A DNA stretch of 64,000 bases from CAJCIT01 sp963771305 (GCA_963771305.1 CAVYTS010000033.1:434001-498000), one strand, 5' to 3'; positions 27,866 to 36,135 are shown, counted from the stretch's first letter. Notes: generated by a model not told the origin, from the letters alone. Program-made: numbers and translations.

Positions 27866-27899
27866 CGACCATATATGGTCAGCTGACCTTATATGGCCA
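27866..27899. promoter_or_regulatory. Double TGACC-N6-GGTCA-type site upstream of BON gene
   Basis: The first site, 27866-27881, contains the perfect 14-bp palindrome GACCATATATGGTC. The second, 27884-27899, reads TGACCTTATATGGCCA. They are separated by GC, again an 18-bp repeat distance. This is the clearest of the double sites for its palindromic core. Confidence 0.65.
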
Positions 27900-27930
27900 T
27901 CGCCTGCTTTTCGAGGGGTTGCGTTCGGGA

Positions 27931-28275
27931 TTAAGCCTTACGCTTTTTGGCGACTTGGGGGGCTACCAAACCGAAAAGGGCTCCCGCTATCGCGCCGGCG
28001 CCGAATGCTAAAGCAACAGCCGTCCCTGGATTACGCTTCACCTGGTAGGTCGCATCGTCCACGTACCTTTCCGCGGTATCGCGGCCGCGCCTCAGCAACC
28101 GCTCCGCCGAGATTCGGCCTTCTTCCAATGTTTCGGATATCGCTGCTCGTGAGGCATCGAAGCTCTTCTCCAGCCGCTCCACTGCATCCTTTATCTCGTC
28201 TCGAGCAAACGCCTCATAGTCAGGCCTCGTGTCTGTCCGCTCGTCAATTCTGGAATCGTCCAAGGTGCTTTTCAT
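27931..28275 (-). CDS. DUF883/ElaB-like membrane-anchored protein
   Basis: Protein of 114 residues. A long amphipathic helix (EIKDAVERLEKSFDASRAAI and following, about residues 27-75) is followed by YQVKRNPGTAVALAFGAGAI and a C-terminal membrane helix, ending in VAKKRKA. This layout matches the ElaB/YqjD (DUF883) ribosome- or membrane-associated stress proteins. Ribosome site AAGGAC before ATG. Confidence 0.7.
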   Translation of the reverse strand: MKSTLDDSRIDERTDTRPDYEAFARDEIKDAVERLEKSFDASRAAISETLEEGRISAERLLRRGRDTAERYVDDATYQVKRNPGTAVALAFGAGAIAGALFGLVAPQVAKKRKA

Positions 28276-28396
28276 AAGATTTGTCCTTCTGGTTTGAGTT
28301 TGATTTCGATGCAGGCTTCAGTTGGAAATCCGCATCGTTCGAGATCGGTGTAATGGCCCTTGTTTGGATATGCCGGAGCTGTGTTTCAAGGAGTTT

Positions 28397-28552
28397 TTAG
28401 TGGAACGCTCCCAGCAAGTATGCGATGAGCAGGATCAGCAGAATTGTGCCAAGCCCGATACCGGCGCCGCCGCCGCTACCCCATCGGCCGTAGCCGTAGT
28501 ATCCACCGCCGAGCCCAAAAACCAATATGAGAATGATAATTATCAACAACAT
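28397..28552 (-). CDS. DUF3309-like small membrane protein
   Basis: Protein of 51 residues: MLLIIIILILVFGLGGGYYG, a glycine-rich middle (RWGSGGGAGIGLG) and a second helix TILLILLIAYLLGAFH. Composition and order fit the DUF3309 family. The ATG at 28552 is preferred because a GAGG ribosome site lies about nine bases before it; that site is the end of a (GA)n run. Confidence 0.75.
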   Translation of the reverse strand: MLLIIIILILVFGLGGGYYGYGRWGSGGGAGIGLGTILLILLIAYLLGAFH

Positions 28553-28563
28553 TTGTGTTTTTC

Positions 28564-28579
28564 CTCTCTCTCTCTCTCT
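28564..28579. repeat. (CT)8 simple repeat, (GA)8 on the coding strand
   Basis: A dinucleotide tract immediately upstream of the ribosome site of the DUF3309-like gene. Length change would alter the leader, not the frame, so at most expression would vary. Confidence 0.6.
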
Positions 28580-28611
28580 TTTCAACCCGTTTGGCCCGCG
28601 CTTGCCTTTGG

Positions 28612-28821
28612 CTACTTCTTGCCCGCCACCAGCAGCACAATGCCTCCGATGAGCGCCACCGCCCCTGCAATCGGAGGCAACGGGATCGTATGCGTCTTGT
28701 CGTCGGAAACGTGCAGCGGCCCAATGTCCACGACTTTTTCCCGTGTCGTGTAGTTAATGCCACCCCACACGAGACCAATCAGTCCAAGTGCAATCAATAC
28801 GAGTCCAAGTATTCGAGTCAT
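28612..28821 (-). CDS. Small two-helix membrane protein
   Basis: Protein of 69 residues: helix MTRILGLVLIALGLIGLVWG, a polar loop YTTREKVVDIGPLHVSDDK and a second helix AGAVALIGGIVLLVAGKK. A good ribosome site (AAGGAGG) stands upstream. It resembles several short acidobacterial membrane proteins; no function can be given. Confidence 0.7.
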   Translation of the reverse strand: MTRILGLVLIALGLIGLVWGGINYTTREKVVDIGPLHVSDDKTHTIPLPPIAGAVALIGGIVLLVAGKK

Positions 28822-28857
28822 GGTGAGCTAAACATCCTCCTTGGAAACGGCATCGCC

Positions 28858-29105
28858 CTATACCGCCGCAGGTTCATCGTTGTCGGCCGGAGGTTGGGTG
28901 CCCGCTGAGCGAGCGCTTCGCCAGTCTACTTTCTCAAGCACCTTCTCCACTTGCCCGACTTTCTTTCGAATCGTGCCGAGAAGCTTTTCGTCCTGGCCGT
29001 CAGCCTCTAAGTCGGGTTTATGAGGATTTCGCCTGCCTTCTCTTTGACTCCGCCCTTTAGTTCGTGAGCGGCGCCTTTAATCTGATCTTCTGTACTCGGT
29101 TTCAT
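28858..29105 (-). pseudogene. CsbD-family stress protein, one-base frameshift
   Basis: The first frame gives MKPSTEDQIKGAAHELKGGV then KEKAGEILINPT and a stop. The +1-shifted frame continues EADGQDEKLLGTIRKKVGQV then EKVLEKVDW, exactly what CsbD proteins carry next (the family reads NPDLEADGQ). One G is missing near 29013. Restored, the protein has about 82 residues with an acidic tail. It is either a real frameshift or a consensus error. CsbD is a general-stress protein of unknown mechanism. Confidence 0.8.
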
Positions 29106-29201
29106 ATGGGTTCTCTTTTTTGGTGTTAGCGACACGAGGTCGGCCGAGCTCATCGCGGAAGCGAATAAGAACGACCGATTGAGGCACTCCGGCAATCGAA
29201 C

Positions 29202-29504
29202 TTAATGGACTTCGATCTTGAGCACTGCGTCTGAATGGTGGTGGCGCCAGTTCCAGTAAGACTGTTGTTCGTGCGAGTTGAGCGTGCTAAAGTCCCGATA
29301 TTTGTAGTGGTACTGGTTCCCGTACATTACGTACGCCTGACCTTCACGACCACTCCATTGATGATCGTCGTGATGTGCCTTGTCGTGGTAGATGATGACG
29401 GCACCCTGTTCTTGGGCTAGCAGCGCAGAGGGAACCAGTGCGAGCGGAGTGACCAGGGCGGCGGCCAGAAGAGCCGCGCTCAAGAAACCAGATATTTTTC
29501 TCAT
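29202..29504 (-). CDS. Small secreted protein of unknown function
   Basis: About 100 residues. The signal peptide MRKISGFLSAALLAAALVTP is followed by a His/Tyr-rich mature part (IIYHDKAHHDDHQWSGREGQ, YGNQYHYKYRDF, YWNWRHHHSDAVLKIEVH). The aromatic and histidine richness recalls the YXWGXW protein nearby. A double operator-like element lies about 118 bases upstream (29622-29655). No function known. Confidence 0.65.
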   Translation of the reverse strand: MRKISGFLSAALLAAALVTPLALVPSALLAQEQGAVIIYHDKAHHDDHQWSGREGQAYVMYGNQYHYKYRDFSTLNSHEQQSYWNWRHHHSDAVLKIEVH

Positions 29505-29621
29505 ACACAGGAGAGTGCAGTTGCTGCACCAATCGTTGGCTGACGTCCCGGGTGAAGGCAACGAGTTGAATTCAAAGACCATCGAAGCTGCATGAACGAC
29601 CCCGCCCGCGAGCGAGATATG

Positions 29622-29655
29622 TCGTCATTAGTGGTCAGATGACCGCATACGGTCA
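29622..29655. promoter_or_regulatory. Double TGACC-N6-GGTCA-type site
   Basis: The second copy, TGACCGCATACGGTCA at 29640-29655, has perfect half sites. The first, at 29622-29637, keeps only the right half (TTAGTGGTCA). The spacer is GA, again an 18-bp repeat distance. Confidence 0.6.
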
Positions 29656-29714
29656 AATGTCGTGAGAGGCTACTGCACAACCTCATTGCGAAATGGATTC
29701 TTCGGCAGGGTGAG

Positions 29715-29999
29715 TTGAGTGACTGCGAGTATTCGGCCAATGTCGGTCTTGAAGGAGCAGTGCGCGACTCCAACTTCGCGCCGGTCGATGGACCTCGCAT
29801 CCTCGCCTGCCGATCTGCGCCGATCTTGTACGGCACCGCCTACTACGAAGAGTATCCGCCGTACGATCGATTGGATGCCGATGTGGAGTTGATGAAATCG
29901 GCCGGCATCAGCGTAGCCCGCATCACAGAGTCCACCTGGGGGACGCTGGAGCCGCAGGACGGCGTGTTCGATTACTCGCAGATCCCCCACATGCGATAG
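29715..29999 (+). pseudogene. N-terminal fragment of a GH42-type beta-galactosidase
   Basis: Within the open frame, ILYGTAYYEEYPPYDRLDAD followed by VELMKSAGISVARITESTWG and LEPQDGVFDYSQI is the start of a GH42 (beta-galactosidase) TIM barrel. It stops after about 95 codons, eleven bases before the acyl-CoA ligase gene. The remaining several hundred residues are absent. The first 35 codons do not belong to the family. It is a gene stub left by a deletion. Confidence 0.7.
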
Positions 30000-30010
30000 A
30001 ATCCCGCACG

Positions 30011-31645
30011 ATGGCCCTCCCACTTACTCCGCTCCGTTTTCTAGAACGCGCCATGAACGTTTATGGCTCCAAGACCGGAATCATCTGCGGTGAGAAAGAG
30101 TTCACCTACGCTGAGTTTGGAAGCCGCTGCGGCCGGCTCGCCACCGCTCTTGCCTCGCTGGGCGTCCGGGACCTCGACCGCGTTGCCTACCTCAGCTTCA
30201 ACACCCACCAGCTGCTGGAAGGCTACTTTGGAGTGATCCAGGCGGGCGCCATTGTCATGCCGCTGAACGTGCGCCTGGCGGTGCCTGAACTGATCAACAT
30301 TCTGAATCACGCCGCCCCCCCGGTGCTGCTGTTTGAGGCCGACTTCGCATCGATGATCCCTCAGTTTCGCGAGCACTGCCCCTCCGTCCGTATCTTCATC
30401 GCGCTGGACGAGATCCCCGGGGACCGTCCGGAAGACGAACTGCAGTACGAACCGCTTCTGGCAGCCCACGAACCGGCCGTCCTCGACATCTTTCGCGGCC
30501 GCGATGAGGAGACCGCGGAGCTGTTCTACACCAGCGGCAGCACGGGCAGCCCCAAAGGCGTGATGCTTTCCCACCGCGCTCTCTACCAGCACGCTTTTGC
30601 GGTAGCGAGCTTGTACATCAATGTCCGCGATATGGTCGATCTTCACACCATTCCGCTGTTTCACGCCAATGGATGGGGCCATCCGCAAGCCAGCACCATG
30701 CTCGGCGTCAAGCAGGTGATGGTCCGTCGCTTCGACGCGCTCGCCGTGTGCCAGCTGATTGAGCGGGTGCGCGCAACGGACATGGGTCTTGTCCCGACCA
30801 TGGCCAACGCGATGTTGAACGCACCCGGCGTGGAGGCGTGCGATCTCTCGTCCATGCGCCAGATTATGCTCGGAGGCGCGGCGACCTCTCCGGCCCTGAT
30901 TGAACGCATGGAGAAACTGTTCCATTGCGACGTGTTCGCCGGTTACGGCCTTACTGAGTCCTGCCCGATCCTGACGATGGCGCGCGAAAAAGGCACCTTG
31001 CTGCCTGCGAGCGATGAGGAACGATGGCAGCGCCGCGCAATGACCGGATGGTCCATTCCAGGCGTGAATTTGCGCGTGGTCGATTACAGGATGCAGGATG
31101 TGCCCCGCGATTCAAAGTCGATTGGTGAAATCGTCGCTTCGTGCGACTGGCTGATGACCGGCTACTACAAAGATCCCGCCGGCACGAACGCCGTCCTGGT
31201 CGGCCCACACGGCGAACCGGGAGGCGTTTCGGGGCTTCCTCTCTGGCTCCGAACCGGCGATATGGCGATCTGGGACGAGGAGGAGTTTGTCCTGATTGTC
31301 GACCGTCGCAAAGAGATCATCATCAGCGGCGGTGAGAATATCTCGTCGCTTGAGATAGAGAAGCACATCTACGCTCATCCCGCCGTACTTGAATGTGCGG
31401 TGGTCGCAGCCCCCGATCCGCTGTGGGGAGAAGTACCCGTCGCGGTCGTTGTCCTGAAAACCGACGAGAACCTGACCAAGGAACAACTGCTTTCCTGGCT
31501 CGGGGAGCGTCTCAGCCGTTTCAAGTTGCCGCGCCGGGTCGACTTCGTCCTCGGTCCGTTACCAAAAACCGGCACTGGCAAGATCAAGAAAATGGAAATA
31601 CGCGAGCCCTACTGGGCCGCGCATGAGAAGCGCATCCAAGGTTAG
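30011..31645 (+). CDS. AMP-binding acyl-CoA synthetase (fatty acid-CoA ligase type)
   Basis: ANL-superfamily ligase of 544 residues. The P-loop is FYTSGSTGSPKGVMLSH; further motifs are FAGYGLTESCPI and WLRTGDMAIWDEEEFVLIVD, then RRKEIIISGGENISSLEIE, and the catalytic lysine segment LPKTGTGKIKK near the C terminus. It activates a carboxylic acid with ATP and CoA; the overall pattern is like medium/long-chain ligases, but chain length cannot be judged. Full length. Confidence 0.9.
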   Translation: MALPLTPLRFLERAMNVYGSKTGIICGEKEFTYAEFGSRCGRLATALASLGVRDLDRVAYLSFNTHQLLEGYFGVIQAGAIVMPLNVRLAVPELINILNHAAPPVLLFEADFASMIPQFREHCPSVRIFIALDEIPGDRPEDELQYEPLLAAHEPAVLDIFRGRDEETAELFYTSGSTGSPKGVMLSHRALYQHAFAVASLYINVRDMVDLHTIPLFHANGWGHPQASTMLGVKQVMVRRFDALAVCQLIERVRATDMGLVPTMANAMLNAPGVEACDLSSMRQIMLGGAATSPALIERMEKLFHCDVFAGYGLTESCPILTMAREKGTLLPASDEERWQRRAMTGWSIPGVNLRVVDYRMQDVPRDSKSIGEIVASCDWLMTGYYKDPAGTNAVLVGPHGEPGGVSGLPLWLRTGDMAIWDEEEFVLIVDRRKEIIISGGENISSLEIEKHIYAHPAVLECAVVAAPDPLWGEVPVAVVVLKTDENLTKEQLLSWLGERLSRFKLPRRVDFVLGPLPKTGTGKIKKMEIREPYWAAHEKRIQG

Positions 31646-31676
31646 GTAAACGTTGGGCTGGACGCCCTCGTCCGCG

Positions 31677-31694
31677 CCGGTCGCCCACGACCGG
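31677..31694. other. GC-rich perfect hairpin after the ligase gene
   Basis: CCGGTCG (31677-31683), loop CCCA, CGACCGG (31688-31694). It lies 32 bases after the ligase stop, between convergent genes. It has no T-run, so it is at best a weak or factor-dependent terminator. Confidence 0.4.
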
Positions 31695-31779
31695 TGATCC
31701 CGGGTTCCTTAACGTGTCGCGGTTTGCGCGCAAAAGACCGATCCCGCGGCACATACGCCGGATTGTCGGGACCATCCCG

Positions 31780-33198
31780 CTACTGCGCGCCGCGGCTTAA
31801 CAGCATCACCTTAATGGTGTGAAAGATGATGTACGCGTCCAGCGCCGGCGCAACGTGCTTGATGTAGTAGAGATCGTACTCCAGCTTGATCATGGCGTCC
31901 AGTTCGGTGTCGCCATACTTGTGGTTGATCTGTGCCCAACCAGTAATTCCCGGCTTCACCGCCAAACGCTGCCGGTAGTACGGGATCTGGTGGGATAGCG
32001 TCTCTACAAACTCGGGCCGCTCCGGTCTCGGACCGACCAGCGCCATGTCTCCCGTCACCACGTTCCAGAACTGTGGCAGCTCGTCAAGCCGCAATAGGCG
32101 CAGCCATTTTCCGAGTGGCGTGATGCGCGGGTCGTCTTTCTTGGCCCACACTGCCCCGGTCCGTGCCTCGGCGTCACTGTACATCGAGCGGAATTTGAAG
32201 ACCGTGAAGATCTTGCCATTCATTCCAACTCGCTTCTGCCGGTACAGCACCGCTCCGCGCGAGGTCAGCTTGATCAAGATCGCGACCACCAGCATTAACG
32301 GAAGGGTCACAACCAACCCGATCAGGCCGAGAAAAAACGAATAGATGTTCTGCAACGCCAGTGCTTGCCGCCGGGGCCCGAGTTCTGAGGTGAATATCAA
32401 TTGGGAAGGCTGAATCTTCCGGCTGCACACGCGCCGCGTGGCCATTTCATAGGCGTCGGCCGCGTCTTCGATCACGATGCCCGAGAATCGGATCTCCAGC
32501 AATTCCTGCACCGGCAGCCTGCCCCTCCGTTCCGCCATTCCCACCACAATACGGGTGGGCTTCAACTTTGCAACAACTTCCTTCAACTCTGAGATCTGCC
32601 CCAGGCAGGGCGTGGGAAACTCGACCGGCTCCAGCTCGCACAAGTAACCAAGAATGTTGTAACCCAATTGAGGACGCGACATGACGTGCTCCGTCGTCTC
32701 AGCCAGAATGCTCGAATTGCCAAGCAGGAGTACCCGCTCGGTTTGAAGCGCCCGGATCACAAACTTCCAATAGATAAGGCGCCAGCTTGGTACCAGCACG
32801 ATTACAAGCGCGCTTCCGATCACCATCAACCAGCGAGGCAGAATCCATTCGATCTGAACGTAGCCTAGAAGCGCCATCAGTAGCAGCGCGGATCCCACCG
32901 ACAGGCACACCTGTTGCACCAGCAGGATACGGGAGGGAATGCGGAACTCGGAATACAGATCTTGGAGGTAAAAGCCTACAATGATGCAGCCCGAAACGAA
33001 CAGGATCTTCCAGTAGTTGTCTTCATCCCATAGATAAACGACGGGATCGACATTGAGTGTCCAAACGGAGGCTGCCACGTAGCAGGCCGTGATCAGCGCC
33101 ACCTCTGACAGAAGGAGCGCCAGGACGCTGGCAGGTATGAAGACGCGGAAGAGTCGCACTCGGTTCGGGTTTGCCCAACAAAATGTTGAGTTTACCAC
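31780..33198 (-). CDS. XrtA/PEP-CTERM-type initiating sugar transferase (TIGR03013-like)
   Basis: Membrane protein of 472 residues. The N-terminal half has several membrane helices and a CoA-binding-like segment. The C-terminal half is a bacterial sugar transferase: RLDELPQFWNVVTGDMALVG then PRPERPEFV and KPGITGWAQINHKYGD. The N-terminal helices resemble the TIGR03013 group found with exosortase XrtA systems. It transfers a sugar phosphate to undecaprenyl phosphate to start exopolysaccharide. A broken PEP-CTERM gene 10 kb away fits that link; no exosortase is seen. Confidence 0.82.
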   Translation of the reverse strand: MVNSTFCWANPNRVRLFRVFIPASVLALLLSEVALITACYVAASVWTLNVDPVVYLWDEDNYWKILFVSGCIIVGFYLQDLYSEFRIPSRILLVQQVCLSVGSALLLMALLGYVQIEWILPRWLMVIGSALVIVLVPSWRLIYWKFVIRALQTERVLLLGNSSILAETTEHVMSRPQLGYNILGYLCELEPVEFPTPCLGQISELKEVVAKLKPTRIVVGMAERRGRLPVQELLEIRFSGIVIEDAADAYEMATRRVCSRKIQPSQLIFTSELGPRRQALALQNIYSFFLGLIGLVVTLPLMLVVAILIKLTSRGAVLYRQKRVGMNGKIFTVFKFRSMYSDAEARTGAVWAKKDDPRITPLGKWLRLLRLDELPQFWNVVTGDMALVGPRPERPEFVETLSHQIPYYRQRLAVKPGITGWAQINHKYGDTELDAMIKLEYDLYYIKHVAPALDAYIIFHTIKVMLLSRGAQ

Positions 33199-33344
33199 GT
33201 GGACAAGGGGATTCCGTGAACCTATATCCTTTCATGGCGCCGAATGGCGAAGCCGAGGCGTAGACCGTTTTGCCCTCCCAGCATTTAGGCCGCGGGGTGC
33301 CTCCGCAGACTTGGAATTTAAGGCTCCTAATGATCAGGCCGGGA

Positions 33345-33375
33345 TTGACTTTGGGGCGGCAAACCGTGTTATAAA
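33345..33375 (+). promoter_or_regulatory. Putative sigma70-type promoter of the isc operon
   Basis: TTGACT at 33345-33350 and TATAAA at 33370-33375 (19-bp spacer), or GTTATA at 33368-33373 with a 17-bp spacer. It is about 80 bases before the Rrf2 regulator gene, in an otherwise empty 255-bp gap between divergent genes. Confidence 0.45.
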
Positions 33376-33453
33376 TGAATTGGGATCAAATCGGTCGTAC
33401 TTGGCGAGTCAAGCCCCATCGGCGGTTTAGGCCCAGGAGTTATTTGCCATTCC

Positions 33454-33966
33454 ATGTTACGGCTCACGAAAAAAGCTGACTATAGCCTGATCGCCTTAAA
33501 GCATTTGGCCGGACGGTATGTGAGTGCTGCCGCCGACTCCAGGACTACAACCGACACCGCTGCCAGCGCCAAGGAGATCGCGGACCACTATGGAGTTCCG
33601 CTCCCGTTGCTTTCCAAAATCCTGCAGAAGCTGACGCGTGAAGGTCTGCTGGTTTCCGAACACGGAACCAACGGCGGCTATCGACTGGCGCGTGATCCCA
33701 GGCTTATTTCAGCCCTGGAGGTGATTCGCGTTATCGATGGCCCAATGATCCTCACCGACTGCTTTACCGAACACAAGCAGTGCGATCACAGTGAGCGGTG
33801 CCCGGTGAGGCGCCCGCTGCAGAGAATCCATGAAGGCATTCTGCGTCTTCTACAGAACGTGACCATCCAAGATATGTTGCGGGATTCCGAAGATGAGTTG
33901 GCCCCGCCCAGTAGCCCACTAGTGGCGCTGCAGGCGTCGGGGGCGTCGATCTTCTCCGACCGCTGA
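33454..33966 (+). CDS. iscR: Rrf2-family iron-sulfur regulator (IscR-like)
   Basis: Protein of 170 residues. An N-terminal winged helix (LTKKADYSLIALKHLAGRYV, then LLSKILQKLTREGLLVSEHG and NGGYRLAR) is followed by three cysteines in DCFTEHKQCDHSERCPV, the [2Fe-2S] ligands of IscR (spacing here C-x6-C-x5-C). An unusual Ala/Thr-rich insert lies at residues 25-40. It is first in the isc operon, 12 bases before iscS, and probably represses it when iron-sulfur clusters are sufficient. Confidence 0.85.
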   Translation: MLRLTKKADYSLIALKHLAGRYVSAAADSRTTTDTAASAKEIADHYGVPLPLLSKILQKLTREGLLVSEHGTNGGYRLARDPRLISALEVIRVIDGPMILTDCFTEHKQCDHSERCPVRRPLQRIHEGILRLLQNVTIQDMLRDSEDELAPPSSPLVALQASGASIFSDR

Positions 33967-33978
33967 GTTGAAAAATCT

Positions 33979-35193
33979 ATGAAACTGCCTATTTATCTCG
34001 ACAATCATGCAACCACGCGGATGGATCCGCGCGTGTTCGATGCCATGAAGCCCTACTACATGGACATCTTCGGCAATGCCGCGTCCAGGAACCACAGCTT
34101 TGGCTGGGAGGCCGAGGAAGCGGTTGAGAAATCGCGCAAACAGATTGCTGAGTTGATTGGCGCTACGCCGAAAGAGATCGTCTTCACCAGTGGCGCAACG
34201 GAATCGAACAACCTGGCCATTAAGGGCGTGGCCGAGATGTATGCCGAAAAAGGCAATCACATCATCACGGCGGTGACTGAGCACAAGGCGATCCTCGATA
34301 CCTGCAAGCACCTTGAGAAGAAGGGTGCGCGGGTCACGTATCTGCCTGTGCAGACGGATGGGCTGATTGACCTCGATCAATTGCGTAATGCCATTACCGA
34401 CAAGACCATCCTGATCACCATCATGTACGCCAACAACGAAATCGGCGTCGTGCAGCAGGTCAAGGAGATCGGGAAGATCGCGCGCGAAAAGGGTGTTCTC
34501 TTCCACACGGATGCAGTGCAGGCGGTCGGCAAGATTCCGGTCAACGTGATTCAGGACAACATCGATCTGCTTTCGCTAACAGGCCACAAGCTCTACGGCC
34601 CCAAAGGCTGCGGCGCGCTGTACGTCCGGCGCCGTAATCCGCGAGTTCAGGTGACTGCCCAGATGGATGGCGGCGGCCACGAGCGTGGCATGCGCTCCGG
34701 CACGTTGAACGTTCCGGCCATAGCCGCTCTCGGCGAGGCCTGCGAGCTTTGCAATAAAGAAATGGCCGAAGAATCGAAACGGTTGCGGCATCTGCGTGAC
34801 AAGCTCAAGGACAAGTTGATGGGTGAGCTCGACGAGGTTTATATCAATGGCTCCATGGAGCACCGCCTCCCCCACAACCTGAACATCAGTTTTGCCTACG
34901 TCGAAGGCGAGAGCCTGTTGATGGGCATCAATGAAATCGCGGTATCCAGTGGATCCGCCTGTACGTCCGCGACGCTGGAGCCTAGCTATGTACTGAAGGC
35001 CCTCGGCGCCGGCGATGACCTCGCGCACTCTTCGATCCGGTTCGGCCTCGGCCGGTTCACGACGGAAGACGAAATCGATTACACCGCCAACAAGGTCATC
35101 GAAGTGGTCAGGAAACTGCGTGAGCTATCGCCACTCTATGAGATGGCCAAAGAGGGCGTGGATCTTACCAAGGTTGTCTGGTCCCCTCACTAA
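33979..35193 (+). CDS. iscS: Cysteine desulfurase
   Basis: PLP enzyme of 404 residues that takes sulfur from cysteine for cluster assembly. It starts YLDNHATTRMDPRVFDAMKP. The PLP lysine is in SLTGHKLYGPKGCGALYVRR, and the catalytic Cys loop is SSGSACTSATLEPSYVLKAL. The length and C-terminal tail are those of group I IscS. Second gene of the isc operon. Confidence 0.96.
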   Translation: MKLPIYLDNHATTRMDPRVFDAMKPYYMDIFGNAASRNHSFGWEAEEAVEKSRKQIAELIGATPKEIVFTSGATESNNLAIKGVAEMYAEKGNHIITAVTEHKAILDTCKHLEKKGARVTYLPVQTDGLIDLDQLRNAITDKTILITIMYANNEIGVVQQVKEIGKIAREKGVLFHTDAVQAVGKIPVNVIQDNIDLLSLTGHKLYGPKGCGALYVRRRNPRVQVTAQMDGGGHERGMRSGTLNVPAIAALGEACELCNKEMAEESKRLRHLRDKLKDKLMGELDEVYINGSMEHRLPHNLNISFAYVEGESLLMGINEIAVSSGSACTSATLEPSYVLKALGAGDDLAHSSIRFGLGRFTTEDEIDYTANKVIEVVRKLRELSPLYEMAKEGVDLTKVVWSPH

Positions 35194-35248
35194 AAAGAAG
35201 TCATTACCAATCGCAATTCTAAGAACAGAAGAGAGAAGGAGAGTTTAG

Positions 35249-35659
35249 ATGGCATATTCGAATAAAGTTCTCGATCACTACAACAATCCGCGTAATGTGG
35301 GCTCCCTCGACAAGAGCGATCCGAGCGTTGGCACCGGCATGGTGGGCGCTCCCGAATGCGGCGACGTCATGAAACTCCAGGTAAAGGTGAACCCTGATAC
35401 CGGTGTCATCGAAGACGCCAAGTTCAAGACCTTTGGCTGCGGCAGCGCCATTGCCAGTTCTTCGCTCGCCACTGAGTGGCTGCGCGGCAAGACCGTCGAC
35501 CAGGCACTTGAAATCAAGAACACCGACATCGTGAACGAGCTCAGCCTTCCTCCAGTGAAGATTCACTGCTCGGTGCTCGCTGAGGATGCCATCAAGGCCG
35601 CGATTTTCGACTATAAGAAGAAGCAGGGCGTTCCTGCCGCCGAAGCAGTCACGGCATAG
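35249..35659 (+). CDS. iscU: Iron-sulfur cluster scaffold protein
   Basis: Protein of 136 residues. The three cluster cysteines are in GAPECGDVMKLQ, FKTFGCGSAIASSSLA and KIHCSVLAEDAIKAA; the conserved Asp follows the first Cys. The LPPVK motif recognised by HscA is present just before the third Cys. A ribosome site (AAGGAG) precedes it. Confidence 0.96.
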   Translation: MAYSNKVLDHYNNPRNVGSLDKSDPSVGTGMVGAPECGDVMKLQVKVNPDTGVIEDAKFKTFGCGSAIASSSLATEWLRGKTVDQALEIKNTDIVNELSLPPVKIHCSVLAEDAIKAAIFDYKKKQGVPAAEAVTA

Positions 35660-35689
35660 GTACTTCAGTGCTTCTGACTGGATGAGGAT

Positions 35690-36082
35690 ATGGCTGAATT
35701 GACACAGCTTGGTACCGTGGCGGATGCTCCGCCGCACGCGGGCCCAACGCCCGCGGACAAGCAAATATCGGTCACGCCCAAGGCGGTGCAAAAAATCCGC
35801 GAGGCGTTTGCCCGTGAGAACGTTTCTGGTGGGCTGCGACTGGGTGTTCTCGGCGGCGGTTGCTCGGGCTTGAGCTACCAGTTTAAGTTTGCGCCCGCGC
35901 CGCGTCCGAACGATCATGTCTTCGAATTCGAAGATGTGAAGGTATTTGTGGATCCCAAAAGCATGGTGTTTCTGGACGGAATGACGCTCGACTGGCATGA
36001 TTCCCTGATCCAGTCCGGGTTCGTCTTTAAAAATCCACACGCCCACAAGAGTTGTGGCTGTGGAACCTCCTTCTCTGCCTGA
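35690..36082 (+). CDS. iscA: A-type iron-sulfur carrier
   Basis: Protein of 130 residues, A-type carrier with the three conserved cysteines: GGGCSGLSYQF and C-terminal SCGCGTSFSA. It carries an N-terminal extension of about 20 residues before ISVTPKAVQKIREAF compared with E. coli IscA. It delivers clusters or iron within the ISC pathway. Confidence 0.93.
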   Translation: MAELTQLGTVADAPPHAGPTPADKQISVTPKAVQKIREAFARENVSGGLRLGVLGGGCSGLSYQFKFAPAPRPNDHVFEFEDVKVFVDPKSMVFLDGMTLDWHDSLIQSGFVFKNPHAHKSCGCGTSFSA

Positions 36083-36097
36083 CGAATCCGGAATCAA

Positions 36098-36135
36098 GTG
36101 CGCATGAGCGGGTCGACGGAACCGCTCATGCGCAC
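36098..36135. other. Perfect 14-bp hairpin between iscA and hscB
   Basis: GTGCGCATGAGCGG (36098-36111), 10-base loop, CCGCTCATGCGCAC (36122-36135). No T-run follows. It sits in the 149-base gap that is the widest in the operon. It may be an mRNA processing or attenuation element that sets different levels for scaffold and chaperone genes. Confidence 0.6.

Noticed and set aside
28612..28821. Naming the two-helix protein as DUF3185
   Set aside because: Layout is similar, but I cannot confirm the family from memory.
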